Shown piece by piece: positions 1-12,567 of a DNA stretch of 62,549 nucleotides. The notes under the pieces are model-generated. The model had not been told where the DNA came from, made no database searches, and saw nothing but the letters and a program-made list of their open reading frames with translations. Origin of the DNA: Spirogloea muscicola (lineage: Eukaryota > Streptophyta > Zygnematophyceae > Spirogloeales > Spirogloeaceae). The position numbers were made by a program, and so were the translations under genes. Position 1 is the stretch's first letter, and the number at the start of each line of letters is the position of its first letter. Location: the NCBI GenBank assembly GCA_009602725.1, contig WELB01000084.1, forward strand, positions 488,026 to 550,574, written 5' to 3'.

Positions 1-3000
1 GCCGGCGCCGCCGCCGCTGCGGCGCGGCGGCAGCTGCTGCTGGACCGGGCGGCGAGCTGGCCCCCGGCGGTGGAGCCGGGCGACGTGAACCTGACCATCT
101 TCGCGGCGCCTCTGCCGTACGAGGGCGAGGCCGCGGTGCGGCAGCGGCGCGCGCTCCTCTCCTGGCTGCGCCTCTCGCCGACGCCGGCCGTCGTGCTATT
201 CGGCGACCACCCGACCTTCTGGGCGCTGGCCGCCGAGTTCCCGGGCCACGTGGCCGTGGAGCCGCGCGTCGATGCCAACCTCAACGGCGTCCCGCTCTTC
301 CACTCCATGCTCGCGCGCGCCATGGCCGCCGACACCCCCCACTCCATGCTCGTCAACGCTGACGTCGTGCTGCTCGGCGACGCGCTGCGCGCCATCGCCC
401 GCACTGCCTCCTACTTCCGCGACTGGACGCTCACCGCCGCGCGCTGGGATGTCGACGCCCTGCCCTTCTCCTTCGAGGGCCTGCCGCCCGCCGTGGCGCC
501 CGCTCGCGAGGGCCGCCCTACGTCGGTCCTCGACGAGGCGGAGGTTGCCCGGCACGTGCGCGCCAGCGGCAGCCTCCACTCCGCCAACGGCATCGACCTC
601 TGGGCCTGGAACAACTCGCCGGCGCCTCTCGTCGGCACGCCGGTGCCACCCTTCGCCATCGGGCGCGGCAAGTACGACAACTGGCTCACGCACGAGGCGG
701 TGGCGGCCGCGGCCGCCGGCGGCCGGGCCATCGTCGACGCCTCGGATGCCGTCACTGCCATCCACGTGCTCCACGACTACGACCACGACGAGGAGGAGGA
801 CGCCGCCGCCGCCGACGATGCCGCCGTCAACGCCACGGCCAGGGGCGCCGGCTTCTGGTCCACCCACAAGCGCAGCAGCTGGGAGGTGTTTGCTAACGTC
901 CACCTCGCCGAGTCGCATGGCACGTACACCAACCAGAAGGGCACCTCCCTCCACATCCCCTGGCGCCTCGCCAGCTGCTGGGAGCCCTCCGGTCGGTCCC
1001 CCTGTCCCCAACCGCCGCTCTCCACCCCTCTCCTTCCTCCCTCTGCCCTCCCCCCTTAACCCTCTCCTGTCATCAGCTGCTCAATGCCACCAAGCTGCGC
1101 TGCAACTTGCCTTGTTATCTGACTGTCTTGCTATTTTGCTATCTGCAAATGAGGTCTTGGGGAGCAACTGGCTTCCTTTGCTTGCCCTCTCTGGCCGCCA
1201 GAAACGCCCTCACTGACAGCATTCTATTAGCGCTAAGTGGCTCTGACAGCTGTTCGGCCCGGGGGGGGGGGGATGGCACGTCCTGGCGTCACCTTGCAGG
1301 CATGTGCCTGCTCAAGCGCGTGCGGCCGGGCAACTGCACGTGCGAGTACTCGCCGTACGTCAATGCGACCATCTCGGACCCGCGCCTCGAGAAGCGTCGG
1401 TGGCTGTGCGGCGCGGTAGTGCAGGATGCACCCGTCGACTTTGAGATAAAGACGACAGCGGAGAAGGATAGTCCCCAAGGCCTGCCCCACACGATGCTGC
1501 AGATCCTGCCTAAGGTTGCAAATAAGGACAAGGTAAGCCACGCGGCAAGCAATATATTCAAATTGCATTGTTAACCAACATCGCTGGGAAGGTGCTGTCC
1601 TCTGTGGCTGATCAACAGTGACTGGTCGATGTGAGGACAGGGAAATAGTAACATAACTTTTTAGCAGCGAGTGACCTCTGCTGCCGCGATCTGAGTACAT
1701 GCATGGTGCACAAGCAGGTGGTGATCCTGGTGGCTGTCACGGCGGGCTACACGGACATGCTTATGAATTTCATTTGCCGCCTGCGGCAGCTCGGCCTCTC
1801 CAACTATGCGCTAGCTGCGCTCGACGAGGAGATGTACAAGTGGGCCTTCGCGCAGGTGCCAAACCCCTGACAGAACCTCCCTCTCTCCCCCATCTCTCCT
1901 TCCTTTGTCCTCCTGTGATCACGCCTCTCTCCTTCCAACGCTTTGTCATGCTGTGTTTCAAGAACGAGTCTCATATTTGGCTTTGTCTCGGATGCAGGGC
2001 CTGCCGGTGTACATGGAGGCGTCGGCATCGGAATTAAATCTGATGAAGAGCGACAAGTGCGCATTCGGCAGCCAGTGCTTCCGGCAGTTCACCAAGCTCA
2101 AGTCACGTGCGGTGCTGTCGGTGCTGAAGGCCGGGTACAACGTGCTGTGGTCCGATGTGGACATCATGTGGTACGAGAACGTCATCCCACTACTCCAGGC
2201 ATTTGGGCCCGGCACATTCCCCATCCAGGTGTGTGCCGCTCGCTGTGGAGCAGTGGAGGACATGGCCCTCTATCCCTGTCCTCATCCTCTTCTCTGTCTT
2301 GTCTTTCAGCCAATATTTGTTGCTCCAGCTAAGCTTTAACTCTCTGATGAGGGGCTAAGTCTGAGCTCTTGAAGCTTGCGCTTGAATCTGTTGGCAGCTC
2401 AGGGTGCTCACAGATCGCTACGTAGTTAGGATCTCTCTAAAGGCTATGCATACTTACCGGCAATTGCTGCCATCAATTAGTAATAAGAATAGCTGCACTG
2501 GCTTAGGTCACCTGCTACTTCCACAATGATCTGAGTGCCTCCTCACTTCTCCTGCTGTGATGTTCCCAGAGCAACGAGCCTAATGAGACGACAGTGGCTA
2601 ATGGCATCCGGCGCATCAACTCGGGCTTCTACTATGCCCGCTCAGACAAGAAAACGATCACGGCGTTCGAGGCTATTGTGGCGCACGCCCGCACAACGAA
2701 GCTGTCAGAGCAGCCCAGCTTCTATGACATATTGTGCGGCGTCAAGGGCGAGGACAAAGTGGGTGGCGACGAGTGCAAATGGCACGTGAACGGTCTCCGC
2801 ACGATCTTCCTGGATCGGAAGAAGTACCCCAACGGCGCAGTGTACAAGTTCTGGGAGGCGCCCAGCGTGCATGAGGCGTGCAAGGAGGCTGGCTGTGTCA
2901 TCCTCCATAACAACTGGATCAAAGGTACATGCCAATTGATTAGAAGTGCTGGCCGACAAGGATGCGCCATACGCTTACAGAACAGAGGCACTCTGCAAAA

Positions 3001-3405
3001 TCTGTCCTTGCTTTTAGTATCATGCTGGAACTTTGAGATACTACTCATTGGTCATAACAAACTCCCAACTCCTGCAGACTGCAGTGAGAGCCAATACTTC
3101 TAGAATTGACTGGCTTATACTTGGGCTTCTGGCGGCATTTGCTGGCCGCCTGGCCACTCTCTGTCGAGGCCGCAACAGATGGCGGGTGGCCTCCAGGCAG
3201 TTTTGCCATTTCCTGCAAGCCTGACCGTAGCGTTGCCATATGTGCAGGGCGAGATGCCAAGGTGGAGCGTGTTGTGAGCAACAAGTACTGGTTCTACGAC
3301 GTCAAGAACCGCATGTGCCTGCACGACTGGCATGACAAGATCCGCGTGCCCGATTTCGTGCAGTTCAAGCCGCCCTTGGGCAATGCCACGGAGGGTGGTG
3401 AGTAG
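1..3405 (+). CDS. RAY1: RAY1-like GT77 nucleotide-diphospho-sugar transferase (5' partial)
   Basis: Six phase-consistent exons: 1-991, 1300-1532, 1718-1855, 1998-2228, 2570-2924, 3248-3405, giving at least 701 residues. The frame is open to base 1, so the true start lies outside. The N-terminal part (IFAAPLPYEGEAAVRQRRA, then LFGDHP and NADVVLLGDAL) resembles the first glycosyltransferase-like domain of plant RAY1. The second part is a GT77-type domain with VVILVAVTAGYTDML near its start, the metal-binding DxD in VLWSDVDIMWYEN (about 2145-2175), then NSGFYYARSDKK and ILHNNWIKG. Plant members are Golgi arabinofuranosyltransferases acting on cell-wall glycans or glycoproteins; Golgi location here is inferred. 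The TAG at 3403-3405 follows a good donor-like GGTGAGT, so one more 3' exon is possible. Intron 1 holds a G12 run (1261-1272). Confidence 0.72.
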
Positions 3406-4054
3406 CGAGCTGCAGGCGTCCAGCTTTTATGACCTCACTCACAGATCAGCACCATAGTGCACCAACGTGACTCGTGCTGACCTTGCTGGGCCTGGTAATC
3501 TGGCCCCAGAAAGCCTCTTAGTGTCCGATATCACCTCCTTTCCGGTCGTGCTGGAAGGGCAAGAAAGCTGCACTCATGAACACATTTCGAAGATCCAAGC
3601 CAAGCCAAGTTCGAGATCCAATTGAGAAGGTGGACAACCGTACGCACATTACAATCTTATTCGTACGTTTTAGCCGCGGGGTGTACCACTGTCATCCTAT
3701 CCAGAGTGGCGTGGCTAAGGGTAATTGAGAGTTTACAATCGGGTGTCGTGTGGGTAATCTATATGATAATCTACCTGAGAGTCTGATATTCTGGTGTGGA
3801 TCCACCTGCACCTTCTGTGTCTAGCGAATAAGACTTCCAGTACTGCATCAAACACGTGCTGGCAGTCATACAGTAACAAGCTGCACCATTGTGCAAGGTT
3901 TGTAGTGACAGTCCATAATTGAATTGACATAGTACAAACTACCTGCCAGGCAAAAGTGTTGGTTTGGGTGTTCTTTGCATTTAAGAGTCCTCACATTGCG
4001 ACACAGTGGGTGGTGCTAACAGCGTATGAGTGGAAAATCATACATGTGCTCCAC
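3406..4054. other. Intergenic region between convergent genes
   Basis: Convergent 3' ends of the RAY1-like gene (+) and MED33 (-). I see no conserved coding frame. It is lower in GC than the flanking exons. TTACA, which is TGTAA on the minus strand, occurs near 3731 and could serve the MED33 transcript, but it is about 320 bases past that stop. Confidence 0.5.
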
Positions 4055-7000
4055 TCATGAGTGGCACCAGCTTGCGACAAAGGCCTTCTCCCTCTCAATG
4101 GACAGCATGGCAGAGGTGAGCTCAATGGCGGACTCCAGCGCATGCGGGCCAGCCAGGGTCAGAATCTCCAGCGCGAGCGGGCCAGCACACCACCGGTGCA
4201 GACACGTGGCCAGGCGGGCCAGCGTGGCGGCGGTGACTCTGCCCAGCCACTGAGGTGCAACGGTCATGACAAACGCGACGAGCGCCGTGAGGTACGCCCG
4301 GTGCACTGCGCCACCAGTGGCGGCGCCACAGCCCTCCGCGTCATCGAGCACCCGGGCGAGGTGCAGCTCGAGAGCCTCCGCTCGATCAGATGCCGCCGTC
4401 GCCGGCTCGTTGCCCCCAGGGCCCCAGGTCGTCATGCCCGAGATGACGGCAAGCCTTGCAAGCGCGTACGCCTCCAGCGGGCTCGTCCGCCGCGTGGCAC
4501 CCGCACGCACCAGCAGCCAGGCCGGCAAGACGGCGACCAGGAGGTGCCTGGTCAGCGGCGCTCGACCAGCGATGTACAGCAGCGCAGCACCGAGGCCGGC
4601 AGCGTGACCGGAGACTGCAATTCTCACGCACATGGCAGAGCTCCTGCATCGGAGTTGTAAGTCACCGCTGCCGCTTGCTGCAGCCTGCGCCTGCTCCAGA
4701 CGGGGCGCAGCAGCTGCAACGGCCATAGCAACCTGGCGCAGCACCTCGTCGCACAGAAAAGCTGGGTCCTGGACGTAGGCGCACGCGCGCAGAAAGAGCG
4801 CACCCGGCTCCGTCACCTGCGCCTGTGCCGATGTCTGCGGCCCGGCAACCCAGGTGGGCGCAGGCAGCGCGTTGCGCGACCGGCCCCCGTGGCCCAGCAG
4901 GGCGCCAGCGCCGCCGCCCGTGCAGAGTGCAACGCCAGCACCGGCGAGCATGCCCAGCCGCACCCTGGCGGCCTGCGCAGTATGGCGGGGTGATGCTGGC
5001 ATTGTCATGACTGCTGGCGAGGGGGGCACGAGCAGGGCTGCACTGGTGCGCGACGAGTTGGGCAGTGCCGCAACAAAGCAGGTCGCAAGCAGCTGGCTCA
5101 TCGTAATATGGGATGAAGCAACCGCGAGCGCTGCTGCAGTTGTGACAATGTTCCGGTGCCACCTGTGTGGTACAGCAAAGCCCTCAGTAAGCAGCGAAGG
5201 AGAGGTCAGAAGCTATGTGTCAGTCTTCTGAGAGGCAAGTGGAGCGATGCTGGCTCTAGACACTCAAGTGACCCATCTCTACATTCATAAGCGCTCATTG
5301 AGGGCCAAGGTATGATAGAACGCAACCACTGGGGCAGTGTAGACATTGCCGGATGTGAAGGTGGCAGAGAGGACTCTTTATGTACCTGGGCAGCTTCATG
5401 GACCACAGGGCCTGACTAATAGGCCGCGGGAAGGGGCAGGCTGCTGCGGCCTGGATCAGGCGCGGGCCTGCTACCGCCAGGATGGCTTCTGCCATCTCTG
5501 ACTTGAACGTGATGGTGAGCGACACGAACATCGCCAGCGGCAGCGGCTGCAGTGTGCCGCTGCCGCTGAGGACACCTGATGGCAGCCAGGATAGCAGGAG
5601 CGCGCTACGTGAGCTCGTGGCACTGGTGCTGGCACTGGTGTTGTGCAGGCATGGACAAGTCTACCAAAGCTTGTCTAGGAGGTCACATGACACAACCTTC
5701 AACCTTTTTGAGCTGCCTTTAGCTATCAACTCGACTTGCATACATGACAAGTAGATATCTCTATTCTTATAGCAATAAGTCCAGATACATACCGGAAAGA
5801 TGTGGAGGGGTGTCAACCCCAGTGTCTGTCAGGGCAGCCTGGATCTCCGCCTCAACCGCCGTGAGGTTGCTGGCCGGCGTGGGCCACTCAGACCCATTCA
5901 TCGCGGCAATCCGCCAGCAACCCCGCATGCTCTCGGCCGCCAGAAAGTTGGCCAGTGGCACAATACTGGCCGGCACAAACTCCACCAAGTCCTTCAGACC
6001 TGCCGTGCAAGTGCATCATTCTTGAGCTATAGATGGGCTTGGAGCAATGTGCCACTTAAGAGTTCACTTGCCTGGACCTCGTAGTACGTCACAATCTATG
6101 CTACCTGATACGCTCATACCTTTGATCGCGTCGCCGGAGGTAAGGTGATTGTGTGCAACAGCTGCAAGCACTGCCTCAGTGACAGCCGGCGTAGCGTGCA
6201 CAACCTCCCACCCCGTCAACGTGCTGCGCTCGTCAGTTGACGCTAGGTCGTTGCCACGGCTCCTCATGACCTCCCTGAACAACATGCTGATGAGCTTGTC
6301 CACAACCGAGGAGATGGTGGCGGGGACAGCAGCCGAGGCTTGCTGCTGCGAGTAGAGGTTTGCCACAGTTGGAAATTGGTCCAATGACAGTGGCTGGCAC
6401 AGCAGACCCAATGACGGCTTGATCAGAAACTGCCAAGATACTTTCTGAGTAACCGTCAGCCCAGAGAGTTGAGGTAAAAAGCGACTTGATACAACTCTGA
6501 AGACTTGTCTGAAGAGCAGGACAGCAATGAAAGCATAAGTAAAGAAGTGAGATGCTGCATGAATTGACCAGTTGACACAATGTAGTGTCTCGGTAAGAGT
6601 AACACCTAATAAGGACAATAAGCAGCTAAGGGCTACTACTAATACAAATAGCATGTAGCAATGGCTACACAAGAACTTTCACTGTAACTTAGACGGAGGA
6701 GGAGAGAGGAGCCAGATATTGCCATCTGAATAGTCTCTACTTGGCAGAGGACCAACTTGAGCATGACGGAAGGAACATCCGATGAAAGCAGTACTTTGAC
6801 TGAGAAAGTTGACATGTGACATTGGCATTCATATGATATGAGACATGTATTTTGATAATTAAAGTTTGGATTTATTAACCTCTTCATTGCCTCGAAGAGC
6901 GTTCCAGCTACTCAAGTAGTCCTGGAGGCTCGTCCTCCTGGCCGATTGGTCCACGAGGCGGCCAGAGCTGTCGCCCATGCAGGATGCTGGGTCTGAGCGA

Positions 7001-10000
7001 GGGTTCCGGGGAACCGAAGATGCCACATAGTCCTGGAGGCGCTCCAGGAGGAGGAGCGCCAGCGAGAAGATTGTGAATGAGGCCGGGCTGCTGTGTGGCC
7101 CAATCCGCAGCGGGATGGCCGAGGGTAGCGACCCAAAGACTTCACAAATGGGGAGCAGAGCCGCAGCCAGCGCTGGCAACTGCGTCAATGTCATGGTGCA
7201 GATTGTGGAGAGTCAGTAACAACACCGCAGTCGACAAAGTTGGGACTGGCGAGTGCTCATAATATCTTTACTACGATTGAGCCCACTCAACACGGCAGCA
7301 GTGATTGGCTAGAAGGAACCCACAGCCAGTGCCAGAAGAAGTCTGACCCTACCCAAGAACATTGACATTCCTGGCATTGTTCTAAGGTGCTGAGGCGCTG
7401 CCTAAGAAGCTTCGTGGCCTTCAGAAGTATGAGGTGAAGGAGTGTGCAGACATGGGCGTGCAGGCTAAGGAGGCGCAGTGCGTCGGGCTTCGCAAGCGCG
7501 GAGAGCACGGCCAGGAGGGTTGGGGTGGTCGAGGCCAGCTGGCTGCAGGACGTCGCGCCGTGTGTTGCAGCATGGGTGCACAGCAGCTGCACCGAGAGCT
7601 GGGCAGCGCGTTCCTGTCAAAGCACTTAAGTCAGATGATTAGACAGCTCGGCTGCTGTCAAGGAGGCTCACCAGAAAATCAAGCGCCGTCACTTGGAGAG
7701 ACAGTATAGAGCACCGTTGTCTAATGGCTGTTGTCTAATGGGATGACATAATCCCAAGCACGACGACCCACAAACCCCAAATACCAAAACCCCTCATAAT
7801 TACTCAAGACACAAAACCCTGAACCTTGACCCAGCACCCTGAGCTGCGCCAGAACCTGAAGCAGACTGCAATTCCTATCAGTGTCTAGTGGCGCTCTGGT
7901 GCAAGATGGGAAGCACCTGGAGATGCCATGCTCGAAGAAGGGAAGCCCCAAGCAATGCAGAGGTAGCGGCCTTGCGCTCCTCCTCGGCACCACCGACTGC
8001 GACCTCGTACAGATGATCCAGCTCGGCATTGCTGTTGGCAAGGAGCCCAACCTTTAGCTGAGAGGTCATTTGTGTCCTTCTCTTTCATTAGTAAGGCTGC
8101 TGTCTTCCTAATTGCAGTAGCTACCGTGGCAGTTGCGTGGTGCATGCACTGCTGCTTCCATCAACATACAGCAATACCTGATCAGGAAATGAGCTCTTAT
8201 TGACACAAGCTATGATCTACCTATGCGCATGGCATGCACCAGCTGGCCTTGTCCTAATACTGCAAGAAGAATCTACGACCAGATGAGTAGTAAGTATCTG
8301 CCATCTCAAATTTGTGCCGAACCTCTGGGCAGGCGTGGCCAGAATCGATGCACGCAGCGGATCAACAAGTGGTGCTCCCTGCAGGAAATTGTGCCAGCTG
8401 ACATTCGAGGGGGGGTTTGGGAGAGTCCTTCTGAGTGGCAGCAAGCCTCGCTTAGAGCACTCTGCAGTCAGGAGGTCTTGCATTGTTCCTGCCAGAACGG
8501 GAATCAAGCCAGGACCTGAGTCTCAAGGTTTAGGGTTTGGTTTTAGGATTTAGTATTTAAGGGTTTAGGATTTAGGTTTTGGCATGCAGATTGCAATGAT
8601 GACGACTTTTGAGATGAGATCCAGGATGCCAAGAACTTGCCCTCGTTCTTTCTCGCACATTGACTGCTGTTGAGGAACTGCAGCTTCAGCTGCCTGCAGC
8701 GAAGACGCTGCACCTTTCTGGTCGACCAATTCCTGGGCGGTCGCGAGGGCGACCACCTGGTCGGCGACGCCCTGAGCAGGGGAGGGAGGATACAGGAGGC
8801 CCGGGAAGTTGGCCAGAAGATCGAGGCTGCTGGCGACCGCCTCTCTCATAGCCTCTCGCGCCCCCGCGCCATCCTCAGGTGCTCTGGCGCCAGGCCTTTC
8901 GGCTGGCGCGTCGGCCTCGAGGATGTACGCGACAACCATTGGGGCAACCACCAAGACCATGCTCAGCCGGCACTCGATCCTCGGTGCAGGGATCTCTGCA
9001 CGCCCCTGTCCAATCACTCAAACCAAAAGGTGTCAATTCAGCTTCTTAAATACCTAACTTTTCACTGTGTATCCCTGATTGACGTGACGATGCCAGTGTG
9101 CAATTGGAGGCAGCTTCCCTGACATGGGCAGTGCCTTAGGAGCACCGCAGATAGAGAAGGAACTGCGCACCCTCGTCATGGCCCGGAGAACGGTGAGCCA
9201 GAGGGCAAGGAAGGTGTCCTGCCAGGTGATGCCCTCTAGAGCCGCCAGCATGCAGAGGGTCTCTGCATAGGCAGATGGACATTGAGGCTCACGTTGAGTG
9301 CACTGACACGTGACTATGCCTACGTGTTTGCACCTCCTTCTATTTGGCTGCCAGAGAACAAAGTAAGTAAGTCTGGGAGCAGCTATGCATGCACAAGAGC
9401 TTGTCAGGCTTGCCCACAGATCAGATCACCAAGATTGCAAGGACTAGGCTGGCCTCATGTATCTGGAGGCGAAATGTTAAGGTCTGCGGTCCACTGTGAC
9501 CACTGCAAAGCTCGGGGCTGAAATCTCGCCTGCCACGTACTCGGAGACAGGCCGGGAGAACGTCCGAAGGCCTTCCACAGCATCCTCCAGGATGAGGTCC
9601 AGCGGCAGCCAGGCCTCGGAGCCGCCCCCGAGGCTCCACCCACTGTTGTAAGGCCAGCTCCTGCCCCCGCCAGCGGTGCCCAGCACGCGCATGACCTTGG
9701 TCTGCGCGACATCTGTGCGTGGAGGAGGGAGAGAGGCTGCCAGGCTGGCCACTGCATCGCCCGTGGCCGGCAGAACCTCCTGCTGCTGTGCAAAGGCTTC
9801 CAGGACCCGGACTTGCGCCGCGAGCTTCTCCCACTGCCCGGACCTGATCCAGAAAGTGCTACTGTCAGTACTCAGTGCTACCATGACCAGTAAGACTTGT
9901 CTCTGTATACTGGATGTAGACCGACTGAGGTGACACCAGGACCTGCACGAAGGCACACTCATAGGGAACGCCAGTGGGGAAAGCAGTGGCTCTCACATTC

Positions 10001-11479
10001 TTATAAAGATAGGAGTACAGGAAAGATGTATCATCAGCTGAATAATCTTATTAAGTGATGCTGTGGTGGAGGCGCAATGACGCACTCACAGATGCCGGCG
10101 AGACAGTGCTAGCATCATCGCACTCCGCTTGTCCTGTAAGAGCCTTGTGACAGCCCTGATGGCAGCGGCGCCATTCTGATGCCGCATGCTGTGCTTGGCC
10201 GCAGCCTCCCCCGTGCTCCCCTGGGGCGCCAGCGCGAGGCTCCCTCCCTTCTCCACTCGCAAGCCGCCGCTGTCGTCTGGCTGACTGCTCGGCAGGCCCT
10301 CGTGCTGGCGCACCATGGCGGAGGCATCGAGCCCAGACATGAGGTCGCCCATCACGTCGTCAGCCAAGATGTCGGCCTCACCATCGCTGCCACTGCCTCC
10401 TCGGAGGCTCCCTACATCGAAGCCCGAGTCCATGTCCACTTCTGGGCCAGCGGCGGCTAGGTCGCACCTCCCAGCCGCTGCGCCATGCTGGTCCGAGACT
10501 GCGAGCGTCGCTGCCGCGGCACCCTGCGAGAGGTCCTCCCGGGCCGCCTCCAGTAGCTTGGCAGCGAGCAGGACAACAAACTGAAGGATGGACGCGCAGA
10601 ACCCCGGTGGGCTGTCCGCCGCCTGGCCCATTGCAGCATTGATGCTCGCCACCAGCCTGGTCATGGAAGGTGGTGGACCTCAGATAAGTCTTACATAACC
10701 CCACGTAAAAACCATCCTTATACTCATGGACTCCTCAGCATTCCTAATTCAATGTAGTCGACCTCTAATTGCAGCTTATGTTATCTGCATTGCCTCTGTT
10801 CCCGAGGCACAAGCTGTCCAGCATCTGCACTACGGCAGTCTGCTCGAACACCAGCGACAGTCAGCAGACCAGATTGTCCAAGCCACGTTCGTGTCCACTG
10901 TCCTGCCCGGCTGCTCTGAGGCCCGCAAGCTGGCGCTGAGACCCAAGAGCCCGCTGTGCACGGAACACAGCGTGAGGTGAAGGTGGCGGTGCTCGGAACA
11001 CAAAGGCCGGCTCAAGGTGGTGCCGCCTCACCCGTCGGGCACGGGCGCTCCGCGGCGTGGCCAGCACGTCGGGAGGTGCGCGCTCGCGAGGTCCAGCACT
11101 TCGGCGTACAGCCAGGGCCGCCGGTGGCGCACCGGCAGCACCCTGCGACGCCGCAGAGTACTGAGTGAGTCGACACCAGGCTCCGCTTCTGGACGTCCAA
11201 GAGGACGTCGGGGCTGGCAGGCCTTGCTCTGCGGCGGAGGCATGGCGGCAACCTGGCGGCGAGCAGCGCGAGGACGTGCGGTGGCGAGGCCAGGCCTGCC
11301 GCCAGCGCCTGCCACACCAGCGGCGCCGCCGCGGGCGGGCCGCCGCCGCCGCCNNNNNNNNNNNNNNNNNNNNNNNNNNNNNNNNNNNNNGCGGCCGCAG
11401 CCGCCGCCATCGCCGCCGCGGCCGCCGCCACGGCGCCGGTGGCGGCGGCCAGGCCAGACAGGCACGGCTGGGTCTCCAC
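4055..11479 (-). CDS. MED33: Mediator complex tail subunit 33 (REF4/RFR1 family)
   Basis: A large minus-strand gene of about 15 exons. MED33 is a green-plant-specific Mediator subunit; in Arabidopsis the MED33A/B pair (RFR1, REF4) restrains phenylpropanoid gene expression. Blocks that match the family appear in the correct order: VLALLAAR joined to VLPVRHRRPWLYAEVL (11253/11142 junction), WQDTFLALWL (about 9220), NFLQGAPLV and ILATPAQ (about 8380), LYEVAVGGAEEERKAAT and GASLLRAW (about 7950), LLPICEVFGS (about 7150), NGSEWPTPASNL (about 5870), FVSLTITFKSEM (about 5510), GAGALLGHGGRSRN (about 4900) and the long final exon (about 5135-4055). Exon 1 (11479-11253) includes a 37-base gap within poly-Ala, so the start METQPCLSG is provisional. 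In the third exon, from 10953, the frame appears to shift near 10870: WTIWSADC is followed in another frame by VFEQTAVVQMLDSL. This is either an unusual intron or a base error. Confidence 0.88.
8521..8582. repeat. Interstitial telomere-like repeats
   Basis: Degenerate GGTTTAGGGTTT units, such as AAGGGTTTAGGATTTAGG, at the edge of a MED33 intron/exon junction. Confidence 0.6.
11354..11390. other. Assembly gap (37 N)
   Basis: A run of N inside a GCC/GGC-rich poly-alanine stretch of the first MED33 exon. The flanks are pure CCG/GCG repeats, so the gap probably marks sequence that could not be read or assembled. Confidence 0.95.
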
Positions 11480-12567
11480 TAGGATTTGGTTAGCTGATAT
11501 TGAAAGCCATTTGGTTAGCGGGGGAATTTTAGGGTTGCAGGCCAGACGTCCGCCATGGCCAGGGCGCGCCCACTCAAAACTCTACCCCCACAGTCATCTA
11601 CGTCTCCAACTTTGGCACTCCTTCAGGCCGCTTCTTGGTCTCCCACTGCGCCGTTGCTCCCGGCTGGCTTGTCCCAGCACCTCGCCCCCTTCGGACGAGC
11701 TGCTTCTCCATGCAATGAGCACAAGTTTCTGGGCTCCCATGGCTTTCAGTAGTCGTTGCAAGCAGCCATGTAGTTTGTACTGATTCTCTCCACCATTCGT
11801 TGACACGCTGCTTCTGAGGTGGTCTCAGGGGCTATGAAAGGTGAATTTATGTTACTGGTGCGCAGGCCGCAGAGGAAAGACAGAGACACGGCCACCGTTG
11901 AGCAGAATGTACTTGCAGGCCGCTTGTCTCAACTGGGATTCGGTTTGGCCCAGAGCTTCTGGCGGAAGTGACTCCAGCCATGGTTGTCGAGCAAGTCCAG
12001 GTTGATCTACAGCTGCAACCCTACAAAAGCACAAGCAAGAGGTGGCCTTGGTTGGCCTTCGTTTGTTTCAAATACACGAAATCTTTCTACAAAAGCACAA
12101 GCAAGAGTGCATTCTGTGCACATACATCATCATGTGAGCAATTCCTAAATACAAGGGCAATGCTAGGAGATTACAACGAAATTGGAAGATTTTCGGTCAC
12201 CTAGTCCAAGCGTCAAACACCCAATCCCAGGAGCACGGGTCACACTGAGTATCATGATACTCAATGTGTGAGACTTGGTTACAACCTCCACATAGTGGAC
12301 TGCTTCTCTCCAATGCAACTAAACGGAGTCCTTGACATGCGGCGAATTCATGCGCATCTAGATATTGTTGATGATTACTGCTGACCTTGAAGGCACGGAG
12401 GCAGCCAAAATGATCAACTTGATGAGAAAAATAATATATAGCTTATGGTGGTAGTGGGAGCTTGTAAGAAACTCCAAACAATGTCAAGCCATCTGAAAGA
12501 ATGGTCTAAGTCAAACTACTGTGCAGTAACACAGACCTCTCCAACTCGAAATTGGCGAATAGGACAA
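11480..12567. other. MED33 upstream region / ABCB27 downstream region
   Basis: About 1.1 kb between the MED33 start and the stop of the ABC transporter, both on the minus strand. No convincing coding frame is present. A short direct repeat, CTACAAAAGCACAAGCAAGA, occurs near 12022 and again near 12088, 66 bases apart. The MED33 promoter should lie in the GC-rich half near 11500. Confidence 0.5.

Noticed and set aside
196-1011. 271-codon antisense frame opposite the RAY1-like first exon
   Set aside because: The sense frame has family motifs and correct splice phases; the antisense is Val/Gly/Arg-rich shadow.
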